DNA of 34,507 nt from assembly GCA_947593955.1 (NCBI GenBank), contig CANQDV010000007.1, positions 1-34,507 of the forward strand, written 5' to 3'. A program made the position numbers and the translations under genes. The first letter of the stretch is position 1. Each line of letters begins with the position of its first letter. The notes under the pieces were generated by a model that saw only the letters and a list, made by a program, of their open reading frames with translations, did no database searches and was not told the DNA's origin. Positions 7,873-15,697 of the stretch are shown piece after piece. The stretch comes from an uncultured Bacilli bacterium. GTDB taxonomy: Bacteria; Bacillota_I; Bacilli_A; RF39; UBA660.

Positions 7873-8596
7873 AAACATAAAAATCTTCATTTTTGATATA
7901 GGAAAAACTTTATTTGATAAATCAAAGCAAAAAAGATGTTCTGATTTGACAATAGAAGCTTTAGTCTATTTGAAAGCAAATAATTATAAAATAGGTGTTT
8001 GCTCTATGAGAACAATTGATCATATTAAAGAAGTTATTCCAGTAGATTTTGATTTTTATATCTTAAATAATGGTGCATATGTAGAGGTTGAAGGCAATAC
8101 AATAGTTAATGAGCCTTTGTTAGATTTTAAAATTTATGATAAAGATTTTTTAACATATAGTCCTATTTTATCAATGTATTCAACTTATCAAGCTAAATTT
8201 AATGCTGAATCTAATGGCTTTATTGCTGACGAAATAGGTGTTATACCAAATCCATATAATGTAATACTTTTTAATAAAACATTTAGGGAGAGTAATAAAT
8301 TTAATAGTAAATATAATGTTTATTATTGGAAAAATACAAAAACTTTATCAATTCAAAATAAAGATACGAGTAGGGTGCTTGGATGTAAAGCAATTTTAGA
8401 TTTTTATAATTTTAAAAAGGAAAATTGTATTTATTTTGGAGATGGTCCAAATGATCTAGAAGTATTTCAAGAACTACCATATGGAATTGCTATGGGTGAA
8501 TGTTTTCCTTCACTCATTAAATACTCTTATATGCAAATTGGTAACTGTAGCGATGATGCTGTAGCAAAATTTATTTTTAATATGTTCTATAAATAA
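7844..8596 (+). CDS. HAD-superfamily (Cof-like) protein with altered motif I
   Basis: This 250-residue protein has a Cof/IIB-type HAD layout: motif I IFDIGKT (D18), a cap region in the middle, then CIYFGDGPNDLEVF as motif IV (G199-D204) and a GIAMGE tail. The second motif I aspartate, normally the acid/base in DxDGT, is Gly (G20) and the next Gly is Lys, so ordinary phosphatase chemistry may be impaired. The nucleophile and the Mg2+-binding GDGxND are kept. It overlaps the ABC ATPase gene by 29 bases. ATGs at 7844, 7850 and 7853 are all possible starts, none with a strong ribosome site. Its link to the importer's ligand is unknown. Confidence 0.82.
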   Translation: MTMMKYQLNKNIKIFIFDIGKTLFDKSKQKRCSDLTIEALVYLKANNYKIGVCSMRTIDHIKEVIPVDFDFYILNNGAYVEVEGNTIVNEPLLDFKIYDKDFLTYSPILSMYSTYQAKFNAESNGFIADEIGVIPNPYNVILFNKTFRESNKFNSKYNVYYWKNTKTLSIQNKDTSRVLGCKAILDFYNFKKENCIYFGDGPNDLEVFQELPYGIAMGECFPSLIKYSYMQIGNCSDDAVAKFIFNMFYK

Positions 8597-8664
8597 AATT
8601 GGATTTGGTTTGGCATCATTTAATTTATAGGTGTATCTCAACCCCCAACAAGTTTATATAACAG

Positions 8665-8711
8665 AAAAAATCCTAGAAAGTTTACAGTAGGTATAATTTC
8701 TAGGATTTTTT
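8665..8711 (+). terminator. Strong terminator of the ABC operon
   Basis: AAAAAATCCTAGAAA (8665-8679) is perfectly complementary to TTTCTAGGATTTTTT (8697-8711): 15 bp, 17-base loop, with the last six bases forming the T-tract. It lies 69 bases beyond the HAD gene. The A-tract on the left arm would let it work on the minus strand too. Confidence 0.85.
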
Positions 8712-8764
8712 AATGCTTTAAATAAGAATATCAAGAATACGAAGGTGTGTGTTTCATAATTTGT

Positions 8765-8807
8765 TTTTCTCCAAAAAGTTGTAAAAAATGCAATTATCTG
8801 GAGAAAA
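8765..8807. promoter_or_regulatory. Candidate AbiEi operator (inverted repeat)
   Basis: TTTTCTCCA (8765-8773) is mirrored by TGGAGAAAA (8799-8807). Symmetrically inside, TTGTA (8779-8783) faces TGCAA (8789-8793) with one G-T pair. The whole is a 43-bp dyad about 70 bases before the abiEi start. AbiEi antitoxins are known to bind inverted repeats in their own promoter and repress it. That this is the site is inferred from position and symmetry. Confidence 0.5.
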
Positions 8808-8874
8808 TAATATGCAAAAATATTAATTCATTTTAAAAAATATGATAAAATATAACTATGTGGAGGAAAATATT

Positions 8875-9462
8875 ATGATAATATCTAGCCAACAATTAAA
8901 AGAAATTTATTGTAATTTGGCCGATCCAAAAGGAAAAATTGCAAGAGATATAAAAAAAGGAAAAATATTCCCTTTAGTAAAAGGAATATATGAAACAGAT
9001 CCTAATGTTTTTCCACCTTATCTTGCACAATTTATTTATGGGCCATCATATATATCATTTGATTATGGATTATATTATTATGGTATGATTCCCGAGGCTA
9101 TATATAATACAATTACATGTGCTACTTACAATAAAAGAAAAATAAAAACATATACAAATAAATTTGGTACTTTCATATATCGTGATGTGCCAAAAGCTGT
9201 TTATAGTTTGGGTGTTATGGTAATTAATAAGGATAGTTATTCTTATCAAATTGCATCACCTGAAAAGGCTCTTTGTGATAAATTATATACAATTTCACCA
9301 GTAAAAACTTTGAATGATTTAAAAATGTTACTATTTGAAGATTTAAGGATAGATGAAGATAAATTTAATGAATTAAATAAACAAGATATATTAGGCCTTG
9401 CACCACTATATCGGTCAACTAATTTAAATTTATTAGCAAAATTAGTAAAAGGAGACAAATAA
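8875..9462 (+). CDS. abiEi: AbiEi-family antitoxin/autoregulator
   Basis: 195 residues from this start. The protein resembles AbiEi-family antitoxins: a short N-terminal DNA-binding section (SSQQLKEIYCNLADPKGKIARDIKKG style, ending in FPLVKGIYET), then SYISFDYGLYYYGMIPE, the core YRDVPKAVYSLGVMV, and IASPEKALCDKLY, which is typical of the family. The ATG at 8875 is chosen because GGAGG (8862-8866) is 8 bases before it; an in-frame ATG at 8842 has no ribosome site. The toxin gene starts one base after its stop. In AbiE systems (type IV toxin-antitoxin, phage abortive infection) the antitoxin does not bind the toxin but represses the operon through repeats such as those at 8765-8807. Confidence 0.88.
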   Translation: MIISSQQLKEIYCNLADPKGKIARDIKKGKIFPLVKGIYETDPNVFPPYLAQFIYGPSYISFDYGLYYYGMIPEAIYNTITCATYNKRKIKTYTNKFGTFIYRDVPKAVYSLGVMVINKDSYSYQIASPEKALCDKLYTISPVKTLNDLKMLLFEDLRIDEDKFNELNKQDILGLAPLYRSTNLNLLAKLVKGDK

Positions 9463-9463
9463 A

Positions 9464-10330
9464 ATGCAAAGAGTATTAAGTAAAATGATATCAAAGTATC
9501 AAATTAATAATATTGAAGATAAGAAAAATGCTGTCAAAGAAATTGTACAAGAAATTGTTCTTTGTGGTTTATCTCGTGGTGGTTTTTTTAAAGAGGCTGC
9601 TTTTTATGGTGGAACAGCATTAAGAATATTTTATGGCTTAGATCGATTTAGTGAAGATTTGGATTTTTCCTTAATAACACAAAATGCAAATTTTGATTTG
9701 ACTAAATATTTTGTATATATTGAAAATGAAACAAAGTCACTAGGCCTTGATTTTACGGTTTATGAAAAAGTTAAATATCCAAAGTCAAATATAAAGTCAG
9801 CCTTTTTAAAAGGAAATACAAAGGAGCATATTTTAACTTTTTATGAAAATAGTGATGATGCTAAATTTATAAGCAAAGATGAAGTCATAAAAATTAAATT
9901 TGAAGTAGATATTAATCCACCAATAGGTGCTACATATGAAACTAAATTTGGATTATTACCGTCACCTTATCAAGTGCGATTGTATGATCTTCCATCATTA
10001 TTTGCGGGAAAAATTCATGCTTGTTTATGTAGAAATTGGCAACATAGAACTAAGGGTCGTGATTTTTATGATTATGTATTTTTCTTATCGATTGACGCAA
10101 AAGTTAATTTAGAAAATTTAAAGGCAAAATTAGTTCAATCTAAATTTATTAATGAAGATTATGATTTAACTATTGATAATTTAAAAACATTGCTTAATCA
10201 AAGATTTGATAATTTAAATATTAATCAAGCTAAAGAGGATATTTTGCCATTTATTAAAGATAAATCAAAACTTGATTTATGGAGTAAAGAATTTTTTAAG
10301 GAAATTACTAAAAAGCTTAAAGCGATTTAA
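9464..10330 (+). CDS. abiEii: AbiEii-family nucleotidyltransferase toxin
   Basis: This 288-residue protein has the nucleotidyltransferase signature AFYGGTALR (G49-G50) followed by RFSEDLDFSL with the metal-binding pair D65/D67. The AbiEii-specific block FAGKIHACLCRNWQHRTKGRDFYD comes later, so the catalytic set looks complete. Related MNT toxins transfer nucleotides onto tRNA 3' ends. AAGGAG lies 8 bases before the ATG inside the antitoxin gene, so the pair is translationally coupled. Its presence beside CRISPR and other defence genes fits an abortive-infection role. Confidence 0.93.
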   Translation: MQRVLSKMISKYQINNIEDKKNAVKEIVQEIVLCGLSRGGFFKEAAFYGGTALRIFYGLDRFSEDLDFSLITQNANFDLTKYFVYIENETKSLGLDFTVYEKVKYPKSNIKSAFLKGNTKEHILTFYENSDDAKFISKDEVIKIKFEVDINPPIGATYETKFGLLPSPYQVRLYDLPSLFAGKIHACLCRNWQHRTKGRDFYDYVFFLSIDAKVNLENLKAKLVQSKFINEDYDLTIDNLKTLLNQRFDNLNINQAKEDILPFIKDKSKLDLWSKEFFKEITKKLKAI

Positions 10331-10356
10331 ATAATAATTGTTGTGTACTTTTGTTT

Positions 10357-10408
10357 CACTATTTTTAGACGACTTATTTTTATAAGTTATGATGACTTAT
10401 TTATAGTG
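10357..10408 (+). terminator. Nested hairpin after abiEii
   Basis: CACTAT (10357-10362) pairs with ATAGTG (10403-10408), enclosing ACTTAT (10372-10377)/ATAAGT (10382-10387). It is AT-rich and has no clean T-tract, so termination is only possible. The remaining bases up to 10628 are nearly pure A/T and show nothing else except the promoter noted next. Confidence 0.35.
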
Positions 10409-10555
10409 TAATAAAAAAATGGTTTTATTTCATCTTTTTTATAATTAATATTTAATAATTTTATAAAATCAAAAAAAAATAATTATTTTTACAATTTTAA
10501 AGTTTATCATTTTGTTTATTAATAAAAAATTAAAAATTTTTAAATTGTATTTTTA

Positions 10556-10584
10556 TTGTAATTATTATAAAATTATGTCATAAT
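10556..10584 (+). promoter_or_regulatory. Possible promoter of the RecQ-fusion operon
   Basis: TTGTAA (10556-10561) and CATAAT (10579-10584) are 17 bp apart, about 45 bases before the first gene of the operon. In such AT-rich DNA near-matches are common, so confidence is limited. The clear break from abiE (298 bases) does require a promoter here. Confidence 0.45.
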
Positions 10585-10628
10585 GAAAATTACTAAAAAA
10601 ATTTATATATTAATAAAGGATAATTAAT

Positions 10629-10985
10629 ATGAAAGATTACTTGGAAATATATGAAAAGTTTAAATATATAAAAGATATTAGTGATTATATTGAAGAAGTA
10701 AAATTTTTACGTTATTATTTTTGTTCTAAACAATTTCAACAAATGCAATTACACATTAATAAATTGATCAAAAAATATTATGCTGATGCAATTATATGGA
10801 ATTCAGTTAATACTCATTTTCCAACTTCTCCGCAACAAGCATATATAAATGCCAGTAATTTTATGGAAATGCAAGGTGTAAAGCTTATCATCAATAAAGT
10901 TTTAAATTTTAAAGAATATATAACACAAGAAGAAAACTGTTATATTGAAGCAATAATTAAATTGATAAATCAAGATAGAGGTTAG
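10629..10985 (+). CDS. Small protein of unknown function, first gene of the nuclease-RecQ operon
   Basis: 118 residues, rich in Lys, Ile, Tyr and Asn, apparently all helical and soluble, with no signal peptide or membrane segment. I do not recognise a family. AAAGGA lies 7 bases before the ATG. The stop is only 3 bases before the next start, so it is almost certainly co-translated with the nuclease-RecQ protein. It could be a helper, sensor or antitoxin for that protein; nothing in its sequence decides this. Confidence 0.75.
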   Translation: MKDYLEIYEKFKYIKDISDYIEEVKFLRYYFCSKQFQQMQLHINKLIKKYYADAIIWNSVNTHFPTSPQQAYINASNFMEMQGVKLIINKVLNFKEYITQEENCYIEAIIKLINQDRG

Positions 10986-10988
10986 TTT

Positions 10989-13900
10989 ATGCAAGAAAAA
11001 CGCGAAAACCCAAAATATATAGAATTAATAAAGAATAAGAAAAAAAAACATATTTATATATTATTAAATGATTCTCGTTATAATAATATTAAAATAAATG
11101 ATATTAAAATTGACAATAAGTTACTTATAACGTCTAATGAACACGATCTTATGTATGTTAATATAAAAAATATAGAACGATTTAATGAAAATGATCCAAA
11201 ATTGAGAGAATATTTAGAAAAAGATTATCCAGGAATTGAAATAAATGAAGCAATAAAAGAAAACTCAAGATATATTGTTTTTCATATAGAACCTTATATA
11301 CGAAAAAAACAAAATAAAATTACCAATTTCTTTACAGCTAAACCTTGTATAGATAATTGTACAGCATTCTTTTTTCAATCTTTAAGTGTGCCATTAAATG
11401 TTCTAGAAAATATAAATAATCGTAAAATCGATTATGAAGATATGTTAGATTTTTCGAGATTTCGTGTAGATTATTTATTAAATAAAAATGAAATAGATAA
11501 TAATAAAAGAAGTATATTTTCTATAATGTTACGATTATTAAATCGTGGAAGAATAACAATTAATTCTTTAAATGTTGAAACAGAATTAGTTAAATATTTT
11601 AAATCTAATGATCAATGTATATATCATATTGATCAATTAGATAATTTTATAGAATACGAAAAAACTCTTGATAATGTAGATAGTATCAATGAAAAAAAGT
11701 TTATTGACAGGTATTTAAAAGAAATTATTGGTAAAAATTGGGCTTCGCATGTTTTAACACAAGCATTTTTAGAAAAACTAACTAAAGCTAATGGTTCTCA
11801 TTATGATGAAAGAGTTGATTTTGTAATTTCACAATATGATGTGAATTATATAATAGAGCTTGATGGTAAAGAACACGAATATCAGCAAGAAAAAGATAAC
11901 ATTAGAGATAGAAATTTAGAAAATAATGGTTATAAAGTTATAAGAATTAAAAATGAGGAACTTGATAATCAAGAAGAGATTAAAGATAAACTCAAGATGT
12001 TTGAAACTACAAAAGAATTTAGAGTTATTAATGAATACGAAAAAATGATGATAGCATCTAAAATTATTCATCAAACGCAAATTGCAATAGTTAAAGGACT
12101 TGAACAAGGTTTTATAAATTTACAAGATAATGTTAGTTTAAAAATTAATACCCCTTATTTTACTAAAGAAGATTTAAATTTTATATTAAATTTATGTTTA
12201 AAAGATTTAAATGAATTATTTGAAAATTTTAATAATTTATATGATTTAGGTTTAAAGATGAATTTACAAAATTCCAATATAGACTCCATAGATATTACTT
12301 TTGGTAATACTTCAAATAGTAAAAAAGAAATAATAATTAGAGATATAGCTATTAAAGATAACATATTATGCCCTATTGAAAAATTTAATATGCTTGTTCC
12401 TAAAAAAAGTAATGAAAAAATTTTGAAATATTTTTTGAATTATATTTATCGATTTGATAATTTTCAAGAAGGACAACTAGAAGCAATTCAAAGATTAATA
12501 GCTAAGAATGATTCAATTGTATTATTACCAACAGGAAGCGGAAAATCTTTAATTTTTCAATTAACATCGTTTATTTTACCGAGTATGAATATTGTAATAT
12601 CGCCAATAATTTCCTTGATGCAAGATCAAATTAGCAATTTATTATATAAAGGAATAGATAACGTTTTAAGTATTTCAACTGATGGAACAAAAAAAGAAAA
12701 TGAAGAAAATGAAGAATTAATGAAAAAAAATAACTATTCATTGCTATATATAACACCAGAAAGAATGCAAATGGAAGGGTTTAGAGATGACATTAGAGAT
12801 GTACCTATTTATTGTGTTGCTATAGACGAGGCTCATTGTGTCTCAGAATGGGGACATGACTTTAGACCATCATATTTAAATATTGCTAAAACTTCTCGAA
12901 CATATTTAAATAATGGAAGAATAAAGCCTACAATTATCGCTTTAACAGGTACAGCATCTGATGCCATTTTAAAAGATATAAAAAGAGAATTAGAAATAAA
13001 TGATAGTGATGATGCTGAAGCAATTATAACGCCAAAGACATATGATAGGAATGAATTAAATTTTAGGCTATATCAGACAAATCAAACAATATCAAAAAAA
13101 GAAATTTTAAAAGATCTTTTAAATGACAAATTACCTAATTATTTTGAAATTGAAAATGATTCATTTAAAGCACTTAATTCTAGTAAAATCTATTCTGGTA
13201 TTGTTTTTTGCCCATTTGTAGAAAACGAATATGGTGTGGTAAAAGTAAAAGACTATGTTGAAAATAATACACAATTGAAAGTAGATTATTATTGTGGAAG
13301 GAAACCTAACGAAATAGAAAGTGCCCAATGGAAAAAGTTAAAAAAAGAAGTTAGTGAGAAATTTAAACATAATCAAATTAACACTTTAGTTGCCACAAAA
13401 GCTTATGGTATGGGAATAGATAAACCTAATATTAGATATGTTCTTCATTATGGAATACCTGGTTCAATAGAAGCATATTATCAAGAAGCTGGACGTGCAG
13501 GCAGAGATAGGCAAAAGTCAGAATGTATAATTATTTTTACAAAAGATAACGATGGTAAAAACAATAAATTGCTTGATGTAAAAACCTCATTTAAAGAATT
13601 GAAAGAGATTTCAAAAGGATATGGCGATGATGATGACATTAGTAGAATGCTATATTTTCATAAAAATAATTTTATAGGTATAGATGATGAAACAAATAAA
13701 TGTTATGATATATTTAGGGAATTAAAAGACAATAATTATTTTACAAAAAAAATACCAATATATAATAATGAAACAAATAGTGATAAGGCTAATGTAGATC
13801 AAATTAAAATAATTAGAGAAAAAGCAGTACAAAGATTACTAATTTTAGGAATAATAGATGATTATTCAAGAGAGAATAACCTATTTGTTATTCAAGGTTT

Positions 13901-14708
13901 TTCTATTAATAGAGAAAAGATTATTAATAAATATTGTGAATACGTTAAAGGATATAATGAGGCTAGAGAACCTATTGAACGGGAAAAAATTAATGAACAT
14001 ATAAGTTTAAAAGATGATGAATTTGTAAAAAAAGCTATTGAAATGTTAATAAATTTTATATATGATAATATTGAAAAAGGTAGAAGAAGAGCATTAAAAG
14101 AAATTTATGAATTAGCAAAAGAAGCAACTAAATATTGTGATGATCCAAAAGAACAAAATAAAATTATTAGAACGCGAATTAGCAAATATTTTGATAGCAA
14201 CCCATTAATGGATCTAAATAGTATAATACAAGATAAAGAAGTTAATTTAGAAAAAATAGAATCACTTTTTGATGGTGATGTTATTAAAGAAAAAGAAGCC
14301 AAAGGTGAATTAAATAATGAAATTGCAAGTCTTCGAGGAAGAGTTAGTAGATATCTAGAATCAACTCCAGATCATCCGTCTTTATTGTTTATTAGATCAT
14401 TGGTTGAATTATATTTGCCAAACGGAAATGATGAAATAGCAATTAGTGAGTTTCAAAATGCTATAAATTCTGCTAAAGAAAAATATGTTGTAAATAATAT
14501 TGAAGATTTTATAGTTTATTTCCTAATTAAGGCTTATGAAAAGAAAAATAATTTATATTCAGAATTATTAAAAATTAGTAAAGAAAATTTTGAAAATATA
14601 TATCTAAAAATCATTAATAGTGATGATGTTCCAAATGAAATGAGATTAAATCCTACTTTAGAATTATGCAATAGCAAAATTAATGAAATTTTAAAAAAAT
14701 TAAATTAA
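10989..14708 (+). CDS. Nuclease-RecQ helicase fusion (defence candidate)
   Basis: This 1239-residue protein begins with about 230 unassigned residues. A restriction-like nuclease domain (about 235-330) follows with RVDFVI (D277), IIELDGKEHEYQ (E290, D292) and NGYKVIRIKNEEL, the pattern of DUF559/Vsr-like PD-(D/E)xK enzymes. A RecQ-type helicase core (about 480-850) has LPTGSGKS (Walker A, K519), DEAHC (613-617) followed by VSEWGHDFRPSY, ALTGTAS, AYGMGIDKPNIRYVLHYGIP and QEAGRAGRD (motif VI). About 380 C-terminal residues lack an obvious zinc or HRDC domain and end in a TPR-like segment. Housekeeping RecQ is about half this size. It would unwind and cut DNA, perhaps of phages. The gene before is 3 bases away and the coiled-coil gene follows after 16. 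Confidence 0.9.
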   Translation: MQEKRENPKYIELIKNKKKKHIYILLNDSRYNNIKINDIKIDNKLLITSNEHDLMYVNIKNIERFNENDPKLREYLEKDYPGIEINEAIKENSRYIVFHIEPYIRKKQNKITNFFTAKPCIDNCTAFFFQSLSVPLNVLENINNRKIDYEDMLDFSRFRVDYLLNKNEIDNNKRSIFSIMLRLLNRGRITINSLNVETELVKYFKSNDQCIYHIDQLDNFIEYEKTLDNVDSINEKKFIDRYLKEIIGKNWASHVLTQAFLEKLTKANGSHYDERVDFVISQYDVNYIIELDGKEHEYQQEKDNIRDRNLENNGYKVIRIKNEELDNQEEIKDKLKMFETTKEFRVINEYEKMMIASKIIHQTQIAIVKGLEQGFINLQDNVSLKINTPYFTKEDLNFILNLCLKDLNELFENFNNLYDLGLKMNLQNSNIDSIDITFGNTSNSKKEIIIRDIAIKDNILCPIEKFNMLVPKKSNEKILKYFLNYIYRFDNFQEGQLEAIQRLIAKNDSIVLLPTGSGKSLIFQLTSFILPSMNIVISPIISLMQDQISNLLYKGIDNVLSISTDGTKKENEENEELMKKNNYSLLYITPERMQMEGFRDDIRDVPIYCVAIDEAHCVSEWGHDFRPSYLNIAKTSRTYLNNGRIKPTIIALTGTASDAILKDIKRELEINDSDDAEAIITPKTYDRNELNFRLYQTNQTISKKEILKDLLNDKLPNYFEIENDSFKALNSSKIYSGIVFCPFVENEYGVVKVKDYVENNTQLKVDYYCGRKPNEIESAQWKKLKKEVSEKFKHNQINTLVATKAYGMGIDKPNIRYVLHYGIPGSIEAYYQEAGRAGRDRQKSECIIIFTKDNDGKNNKLLDVKTSFKELKEISKGYGDDDDISRMLYFHKNNFIGIDDETNKCYDIFRELKDNNYFTKKIPIYNNETNSDKANVDQIKIIREKAVQRLLILGIIDDYSRENNLFVIQGFSINREKIINKYCEYVKGYNEAREPIEREKINEHISLKDDEFVKKAIEMLINFIYDNIEKGRRRALKEIYELAKEATKYCDDPKEQNKIIRTRISKYFDSNPLMDLNSIIQDKEVNLEKIESLFDGDVIKEKEAKGELNNEIASLRGRVSRYLESTPDHPSLLFIRSLVELYLPNGNDEIAISEFQNAINSAKEKYVVNNIEDFIVYFLIKAYEKKNNLYSELLKISKENFENIYLKIINSDDVPNEMRLNPTLELCNSKINEILKKLN

Positions 14709-14724
14709 AAGGGAGAAATTGATT

Positions 14725-15435
14725 ATGGAAAAAGAAAAAGCTATAGAAATACTTAAAAAACTCGATACAAACCTTAAAGAATTAGATAAACAAATAGAAA
14801 AAAATAAAGATGCAATATCAAATTTTAATAAAACGTATAAGTTTTTTGACGATTGTCGCCAATCCTTTAAAGATATAAGTAACGCAATAGATAGTTTAAA
14901 TGAAGAAATATCCAATATTAAATCAAAAGAATTAATAAAGGAAATTAAAAAATTTAAAGAAAAAATGGAGCAATTCAATTTAAACAAAGAAACTATTAAT
15001 ACTGAAATTAAAGATATAAAAGAAGGTTTAGAAAGTAAAGAAGACAAAATTATAGAAAATATCAATAATAAGAAAGAAGAATTAGTAAAACTTTTTAATG
15101 AAAATCTACAAGCATTAGAAAAGAAATGTAATGAACTAATAAATAATATCAATGATACCCAAAAAAAATTAATAGAGCTTTCTAGTGAAAACATAAAAAT
15201 TATAGAAAATAAAGAAAGTAATATTAAAGAGGAAATAAATGATGCTAAAAAAGAACTTTTAAATACGTATAAACAAGATTTAGAAGCAACAAACAACTCA
15301 ATTAATAGTATTGATCAAAAAATAAATATAACTAATAAAAAAACAAAAAATATTTTAATTACTTATACGATTTTGATGATTGTTATAATATTAGCAGTTA
15401 TTAGTGGTATTATTGTTTTTCTAACTAGTAAATAA
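14725..15435 (+). CDS. Tail-anchored coiled-coil protein of unknown function
   Basis: 236 residues. Residues 1 to about 200 are a nearly unbroken Lys/Glu/Asn-rich helical stretch with heptad-like spacing, predicted to be a long coiled coil. Near the C-terminus is one hydrophobic segment of about 24 residues (ILITYTILMIVIILAVISG, then IIVFL) followed by TSK, so it should sit in the membrane with the coil in the cytoplasm. There is no signal peptide. ATG 14725 is preferred over TTG 14719 because GGGAG (14711-14715) lies 9 bases upstream. As third gene of the nuclease-RecQ operon it could tether or sense at the membrane, or act as a membrane effector. The role is unknown. Confidence 0.8.
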   Translation: MEKEKAIEILKKLDTNLKELDKQIEKNKDAISNFNKTYKFFDDCRQSFKDISNAIDSLNEEISNIKSKELIKEIKKFKEKMEQFNLNKETINTEIKDIKEGLESKEDKIIENINNKKEELVKLFNENLQALEKKCNELINNINDTQKKLIELSSENIKIIENKESNIKEEINDAKKELLNTYKQDLEATNNSINSIDQKINITNKKTKNILITYTILMIVIILAVISGIIVFLTSK

Positions 15436-15575
15436 TTATTATTAAATTAGTTATTAAAGAAATTATTTATATAAAGCATTAATGTAGCAGAATCAAATAT
15501 TAGCAAATATTTTGACAGATTTTTGATTTTTTGGTAAAATAAAGTTATAAATAAATTGCAAACTTAAATACATAT

Positions 15576-15630
15576 AAAAATTGAAATGTTTAAGATTAAT
15601 AAAAATGAAATTTTTTAGATTTCAATTTTT
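15576..15630 (+). terminator. First hairpin of a two-hairpin leader
   Basis: AAAAATTGAAAT (15576-15587) pairs over 12 bases with ATTTCAATTTTT (15619-15630). The right arm supplies a T-run. It lies in the 262-base gap between the coiled-coil gene and the ATPase gene and can end the upstream transcript. Confidence 0.55.
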
Positions 15631-15645
15631 TATGTTATAAAAGAT

Positions 15646-15680
15646 GAAGTCTAATGAAATATCAATAGACTTCTTTTATT
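15646..15680 (+). terminator. Second hairpin, intrinsic terminator/attenuator just before the ATPase start
   Basis: GAAGTCTA (15646-15653) pairs perfectly with TAGACTTC (15666-15673), followed by TTTTATTTTTATT. The ribosome site GGGAG (15687-15691) and ATG (15698) of the ATPase gene follow immediately. A terminator with no room for a promoter after it suggests attenuation of the ATPase/TOPRIM pair rather than simple operon ending. Confidence 0.55.
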
Positions 15681-15697
15681 TTTATTGGGAGAAAAAA

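Noticed and set aside
14700..15296. 198-codon frame on the minus strand
   Set aside because: It mirrors the Lys/Glu-rich coiled-coil gene and is a Ser/Leu/Phe-rich shadow without a ribosome site.
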